In this document: positions 60,684-64,000 of the stretch, piece by piece
Layout of the letters: the number at the start of each line of letters is the position of its first letter
How positions within the stretch are numbered: the first letter of the stretch is position 1
Assembly: GCF_011369485.1 (NCBI RefSeq)
Contig: NZ_VXCA01000006.1
Location: 1 to 64,000, forward strand
Source of the DNA: Pseudomonas atagonensis
Lineage (GTDB): Bacteria; Pseudomonadota; Gammaproteobacteria; Pseudomonadales; Pseudomonadaceae
DNA: 64,000 bases
Direction: 5' to 3'
Made by a program: the position numbers and the translations under genes
Notes under the pieces: model-generated
The model's database searches: none
The model's input: only the letters and a program-made list of their open reading frames with translations
Told to the model about the DNA's origin: nothing

Positions 60684-61319
60684 ATGAAAAACCCTTACGC
60701 TCTCGGCTTCTGGTGCGCCCTCGCAGCGCTGGTGCTGCTCTCGGCCACCTATTTCTACGGCATCATGCTGGCCCACCAGATCGACAAGGCGATGGTGTTC
60801 CTCGACAGTGCGACGGCGCTGATCGCGGTGATGGCCATCGTCGTCGTAGCCTGGGCCTCGGTTCAGGTGCAGCGGGTCAAGAAACGACAACTTGAACAGG
60901 GTAAAACCCTGGTGCTGATCTGGGACACCAAAGTCGCCCTGCGTCGGGTCGAAACCGTGTTCGACCGGTATTTCTGGGGCAGTTACTGGCAGCCCGGGCG
61001 CACCTTCGCCGAAGTCATGGGCGAACTCACCGGCACGCCGCTGGAAAAAAGCCTTGAAGCGCTGAAGAAGCAGTGTCTGGAACTCGACAAGCAGATCGCC
61101 GACGAGGGCTGGCACTGGCTGAACAATGCCCGCGAACTCTCGGACGTCGCCACGGCCATGGCCCGCGAGCGTTATCAGCTGGATTTCTGCGACCCGCGCG
61201 CCGACGGGCCGGGCGGGGCGGTGATTGATCGGGATTTTGAAGTGCTGGTCTACACGTGGACCGCGCGGCTGAAAAGCTTTGATCATCAACTGGATGAGAT
61301 CGAGCTTCAGTATTCCTGA
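60684..61319 (+). CDS. Hypothetical inner-membrane protein with two N-terminal helices
   Basis: A 211-residue protein preceded by AGGGGAAA. Helices at about residues 8-30 and 38-62 are followed by a basic, helical cytoplasmic domain (VQRVKKRQLEQGKTLVLIWDTKVALRRVETVFDRYFWG). I do not recognise the family. It lies 93 bp after the efflux operon and may be transcribed with it or alone. Confidence 0.78.
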   Translation: MKNPYALGFWCALAALVLLSATYFYGIMLAHQIDKAMVFLDSATALIAVMAIVVVAWASVQVQRVKKRQLEQGKTLVLIWDTKVALRRVETVFDRYFWGSYWQPGRTFAEVMGELTGTPLEKSLEALKKQCLELDKQIADEGWHWLNNARELSDVATAMARERYQLDFCDPRADGPGGAVIDRDFEVLVYTWTARLKSFDHQLDEIELQYS

Positions 61320-61338
61320 GCGGCGTCGTTCTCTCTGG

Positions 61339-61412
61339 CCCCTTCGCGAGCAAGCCCGCTCCCACAGGTTGAGCGCATTCCTCCTGTAGCAGCGGGCTTG
61401 CTCGCGAAGGCG
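61339..61412. repeat. REP/REPIN element
   Basis: Inverted copies CCTTCGCGAGCAAGCCCGCTC-type at the left and AGCGGGCTTGCTCGCGAAGG at the right; the right copy has TGTAGCAGCG instead of TGTGGGAGCG, so it is partly decayed. Confidence 0.88.
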
Positions 61413-61612
61413 ACGGCGAAAATTGCGAAACTCTTCCAGCCAGTCGACTGTCCACACTCCCCATAGACACTCTTTCACCTTTAATCATTGGGCCGCCCCG
61501 CGCGGCCAGTGCTAATCTCCACCGCTGAATTCAGCGGAGTCGAGCCGCGACCCGGTCACGGGTTCAGGGAAGACGACCCCACTCACAGCCACGGAAATCG
61601 ATCAGGTCATTC

Positions 61613-63118
61613 ATGAATAAATCAGCAGGCGTGCTTCTCGGAATTGTAGTTGCCATCGGCGCGATCAGCGCAGGCGGGGCCTGGTACACCGGGACCAAGA
61701 TCGAAGGCGTACTGAACAACGCCGTCACCAACGCCAACAAAGAGCTGCAGACCGCGATGGCCGGCTCCAACGGCACTGCGTCGCTGGAACTGGTGTCGCT
61801 GGAGCGTCACACCTTCACCAGCACCGCGCACTATCGCCTCAAGGGCGAAGGCGAAATGTTCGGCGACAAGCCGGTCGAGCTGCTGTTCGTCGACCACATC
61901 GAGCACGGTCCGCTGCCGTTCTCGCGTCTGGTTTCGCTGAAATGGCTGCCGGTCATGGCCACCAGCAATTACGAGCTGGAAAAGAGTCCGGCCACCGAAA
62001 AATGGTTCGCCGCCACCAAAGGCGCAGCACCGCTCAAAGGCGTGACCAATATCGGCTATGACGAATCCACCACCAGCACCGTCGATCTGCTGCCGCTGGA
62101 AACCGCACTGGATGACCAGTCGAGCCTGAAATTCTCCGGCCTGACCATGAATATTTCCGCCAGCGCTCAGGCACAGAAGGTCAAGGCTGACGGCTACATG
62201 GACAGTCTGAAACTGGTCACCGTCGCTGAAGATCAGGCACCGGTTCAGGTCGAGCTCAACGGTCTGACCCTGGCCAGCAACCTCGCCAAAAGCAGTTACG
62301 GCTACTACACCGGCGAAAACACCCTGGAGCTGACCAACAGCAAAACCACCTTCGGCACCAAGCAGTCGGTACTTGGCGTGAAGAACTTCGAAATGAAGAA
62401 CCTCACCGAAGAGAGCGGCAGCAATGCTTCCGGTCGTGCTGACTACAAGGTTGGCGAAGTGACACTCAACGACAAGAAGATCGGCTCGGCGAACATGGCC
62501 ATGAGCCTGAAAAATCTCGACATTCCGTCGACGATGTCGCTGATGCAAATTTACCAGACCAAGTTGCAGCCCTACGAAAAAGCCGCCGCAGAAGCGGCCG
62601 AAGCAGGCTTGCCGGCGCCGGAACTGAACCTGACTGACGCTGAGAATGCGCAAGTCAAAGCCGATCTGCAGAAACTGCTGGCGGCCGGCCCGCAAGTAGC
62701 GCTGGAGAACCTGTCGTTCAATACCGCCAACGGCGAAAGCCGCGCCAGCCTGGTCATTGATCTGACCAAACCGCAGTCGATGGACTTGCCGCCGGACCAA
62801 CTGGGCAAACAACTGGTCGCGCTGCTCGACCTGAATATCCAGGTGTCCAAGCCAATGCTGGTCGACCTGCTCAGTGTGCAGGCGCAACTCGATGGCCAGA
62901 CCGATGCCAAAGCCATCGTCGATCAGTCCAAAGAGGCTGCCGACATGTTCGCGGGCATGGCGGTCGGTTCGCAGTTAGCCGTAGTGGACGGCACCAACGT
63001 GGTGACCAAGCTGCATTACGCCGCCAATCAGGTGGAATTCAACGGCCAGAAAATGACCGTCGAGCAGTTCGTCGGCTTCCTGATGAGCAAATTCGCCGGC
63101 GTCACGCAAGTGCAGTAA
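61613..63118 (+). CDS. YdgA-like DUF945 protein
   Basis: A 501-residue protein with an N-terminal uncleaved-looking signal anchor (residues 5-27, VLLGIVVAIGAISAGGAWYTG). The long periplasmic region has the DUF945 pattern (YTGTKIEGVLNNAV, SLERHTFTSTAHYRLKG, DHIEHGPLPFSRL) and ends in VEFNGQKMTVEQFVGFLMSKF. Function in the family is not well defined; periplasmic, possibly envelope-related. It is monocistronic, with a terminator downstream. Confidence 0.87.
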   Translation: MNKSAGVLLGIVVAIGAISAGGAWYTGTKIEGVLNNAVTNANKELQTAMAGSNGTASLELVSLERHTFTSTAHYRLKGEGEMFGDKPVELLFVDHIEHGPLPFSRLVSLKWLPVMATSNYELEKSPATEKWFAATKGAAPLKGVTNIGYDESTTSTVDLLPLETALDDQSSLKFSGLTMNISASAQAQKVKADGYMDSLKLVTVAEDQAPVQVELNGLTLASNLAKSSYGYYTGENTLELTNSKTTFGTKQSVLGVKNFEMKNLTEESGSNASGRADYKVGEVTLNDKKIGSANMAMSLKNLDIPSTMSLMQIYQTKLQPYEKAAAEAAEAGLPAPELNLTDAENAQVKADLQKLLAAGPQVALENLSFNTANGESRASLVIDLTKPQSMDLPPDQLGKQLVALLDLNIQVSKPMLVDLLSVQAQLDGQTDAKAIVDQSKEAADMFAGMAVGSQLAVVDGTNVVTKLHYAANQVEFNGQKMTVEQFVGFLMSKFAGVTQVQ

Positions 63119-63136
63119 TACTGCGTTCTAAATAAC

Positions 63137-63176
63137 AACGCCCGGCCTCTGCATTGCGCAGACGTCGGGCGTTTTG
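63137..63176 (+). terminator. Intrinsic terminator after the DUF945 gene
   Basis: A hairpin with arms CGCCCG(GCC)TCTGC and GCAGA(CGT)CGGGCG is followed by TTTT. It lies about 20 bp after the stop codon and insulates the downstream pgaA-like gene. Confidence 0.82.
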
Positions 63177-63376
63177 CTGTCTGGCGCATGGGTTTTTGCG
63201 GTGTTTCAGCCCAGGCTTTGTTACGAATCTGAACAATTATTGTGTTCTGAATATTGGTCTACGCTTGCATGCAAGACTGCCTGACTAAGCTTGGCTGAGC
63301 CTTGTTGGCTCAGTCTCCGTTACGAATGGGCAAGGAGGGCATTGCGACCCGGCTGGCCATGTAAGGATGCTGACGA

Positions 63377-64000
63377 ATGCCGCGTATTGATGTCCCTGTA
63401 TTGCATCGTGGTTTACGCCCTTTGTTTCGCTTCGCGCTGTGCAGCCAATTGCTTTGGCCGGCACTGGCGTTTGCCGACACACCCTACGATCAGATGGTGC
63501 GAGATGCCCGTGCCGGGCAAACCACGCCTGCGTTGAATGTGCTGCGGCAGGTGCCGCCGGGCCAGTCGACCACCGGGCAGATCAGCGATCACCTGCAAAT
63601 CGCCAGTTGGGCCGGACTCGATGCCGAAGTGGTGCAGGTCTATGAAACCCAGGGCCGCGACCGCGTGTTGCCGGTACAGGCACTGACTGCCACCGCCCGC
63701 GCTTATCGCAACCTCAAGCGTTGGGATCAGGCCACTCAGGTCTACAACAAGGCTCTGGCTCTGGAACCGGACAACGCCGACCTGCAACTCGGCCTCGCGC
63801 TGACCCAGGCCGACGCCGGCAAACCGGACGAGGCCGTGACCCGCGCCAAGGCCTTGGTCGCGGCCAAACCCGATGATCCTTCGCGCCGACTTGCGCTGGG
63901 CTACGCGCTGACCCGCGCCGGCAAGCAATACGATGCGCTGTTCGAATACGATCAGGCGTTCAAACGTGCCGGCAGCAAACCGGAAGTTGCCCGCGAATAC
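63377..64000 (+). CDS. pgaA: PgaA-like polysaccharide-export outer-membrane protein, N-terminal part (truncated by window edge)
   Basis: An open frame from ATG 63377 to the window end gives 208 codons. A signal peptide (LFRFALCSQLLWPALAFA, cleavage about residue 33) is followed by TPR helices (RAYRNLKRWDQATQVYNKALALEPDNADLQLGLALTQADAGKPDEAV...). Together with the start DTPYDQMVRDARAGQTTPAL this matches PgaA/HmsH, whose C-terminal half (outside the window) is a beta-barrel porin for poly-beta-1,6-N-acetylglucosamine. A pgaBCD set should follow if correct. The identity rests on the N-terminal third only. Confidence 0.75.
   Translation, partial: MPRIDVPVLHRGLRPLFRFALCSQLLWPALAFADTPYDQMVRDARAGQTTPALNVLRQVPPGQSTTGQISDHLQIASWAGLDAEVVQVYETQGRDRVLPVQALTATARAYRNLKRWDQATQVYNKALALEPDNADLQLGLALTQADAGKPDEAVTRAKALVAAKPDDPSRRLALGYALTRAGKQYDALFEYDQAFKRAGSKPEVAREY

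Overview
The window is a GC-rich segment whose genes, gene order and REP repeats (core CGGGCTTGCTCGC) point to a fluorescent Pseudomonas of the P. fluorescens/P. koreensis type. It looks like a chromosomal biofilm and secretion region: a LapA-type giant adhesin with its type I exporter at the left edge and the start of a pgaA-like polysaccharide-export gene at the right edge, with a long stretch of largely accessory genes between them. No rRNA, tRNA, IS element, integrase or CRISPR array was seen.

Layout. (1) 1-17.6 kb: lapA on the minus strand (N-terminal 4,129 codons only; it runs off the left edge), diverging from lapE-lapB-lapC. (2) 18.0-21.7 kb: a TauD-family dioxygenase followed by a complete ABC importer, probably for sulfonates or sulfate esters. 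(3) 21.8-27.1 kb: a LysR regulator and an EmrAB/OMF-type tripartite drug pump; the 5' end of the outer-membrane gene contains a REP repeat. (4) 27.2-27.7 kb: an XRE antitoxin with a possible toxin remnant. (5) 27.7-32.4 kb: an unusual export module made of a small periplasmic adaptor, a GAF-like/HlyD protein, an M50 peptidase-HlyD fusion and a GNAT acetyltransferase. (6) 32.4-38.3 kb, minus strand: a T6SS vgrG cassette (VgrG, DUF4123 adaptor, lipoprotein, class 3 lipase effector). (7) 38.4-39.4 kb, minus strand: a DUF6916-like protein and a phage-tail-collar protein.

(8) 39.6-52.5 kb is the most interesting part: a GT39-like membrane glycosyltransferase, a sulfotransferase, a 2,122-residue DUF4347/Ig-repeat adhesin, a TolC-family lipoprotein, a stand-alone APS kinase, an Asp/Asn beta-hydroxylase-like protein with a Nif11-like tail, and a second sulfotransferase. 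Read together with regions 5 and 7, this could be an export system whose large repeat protein (or tail-collar protein) is sulfated, hydroxylated and/or glycosylated. The APS kinase would supply PAPS locally, and the M50-HlyD proteins plus TolC would form the conduit. This is inference from gene content and order. The T6SS cassette sits in the middle of the proposed locus.

(9) 52.5-55.4 kb: slipin and NfeD genes, a YbaK-type deacylase, a DUF2789 gene and a RelBE-type toxin-antitoxin pair. (10) 55.5-60.6 kb: a MarR-controlled AaeAB-like efflux operon (FUSC, DUF1656, HlyD, NodT-type OMF). (11) 60.7-64.0 kb: a small membrane protein, a DUF945 protein and the truncated pgaA. In all, the window holds four adaptor/outer-membrane export sets and at least three surface or biofilm factors.
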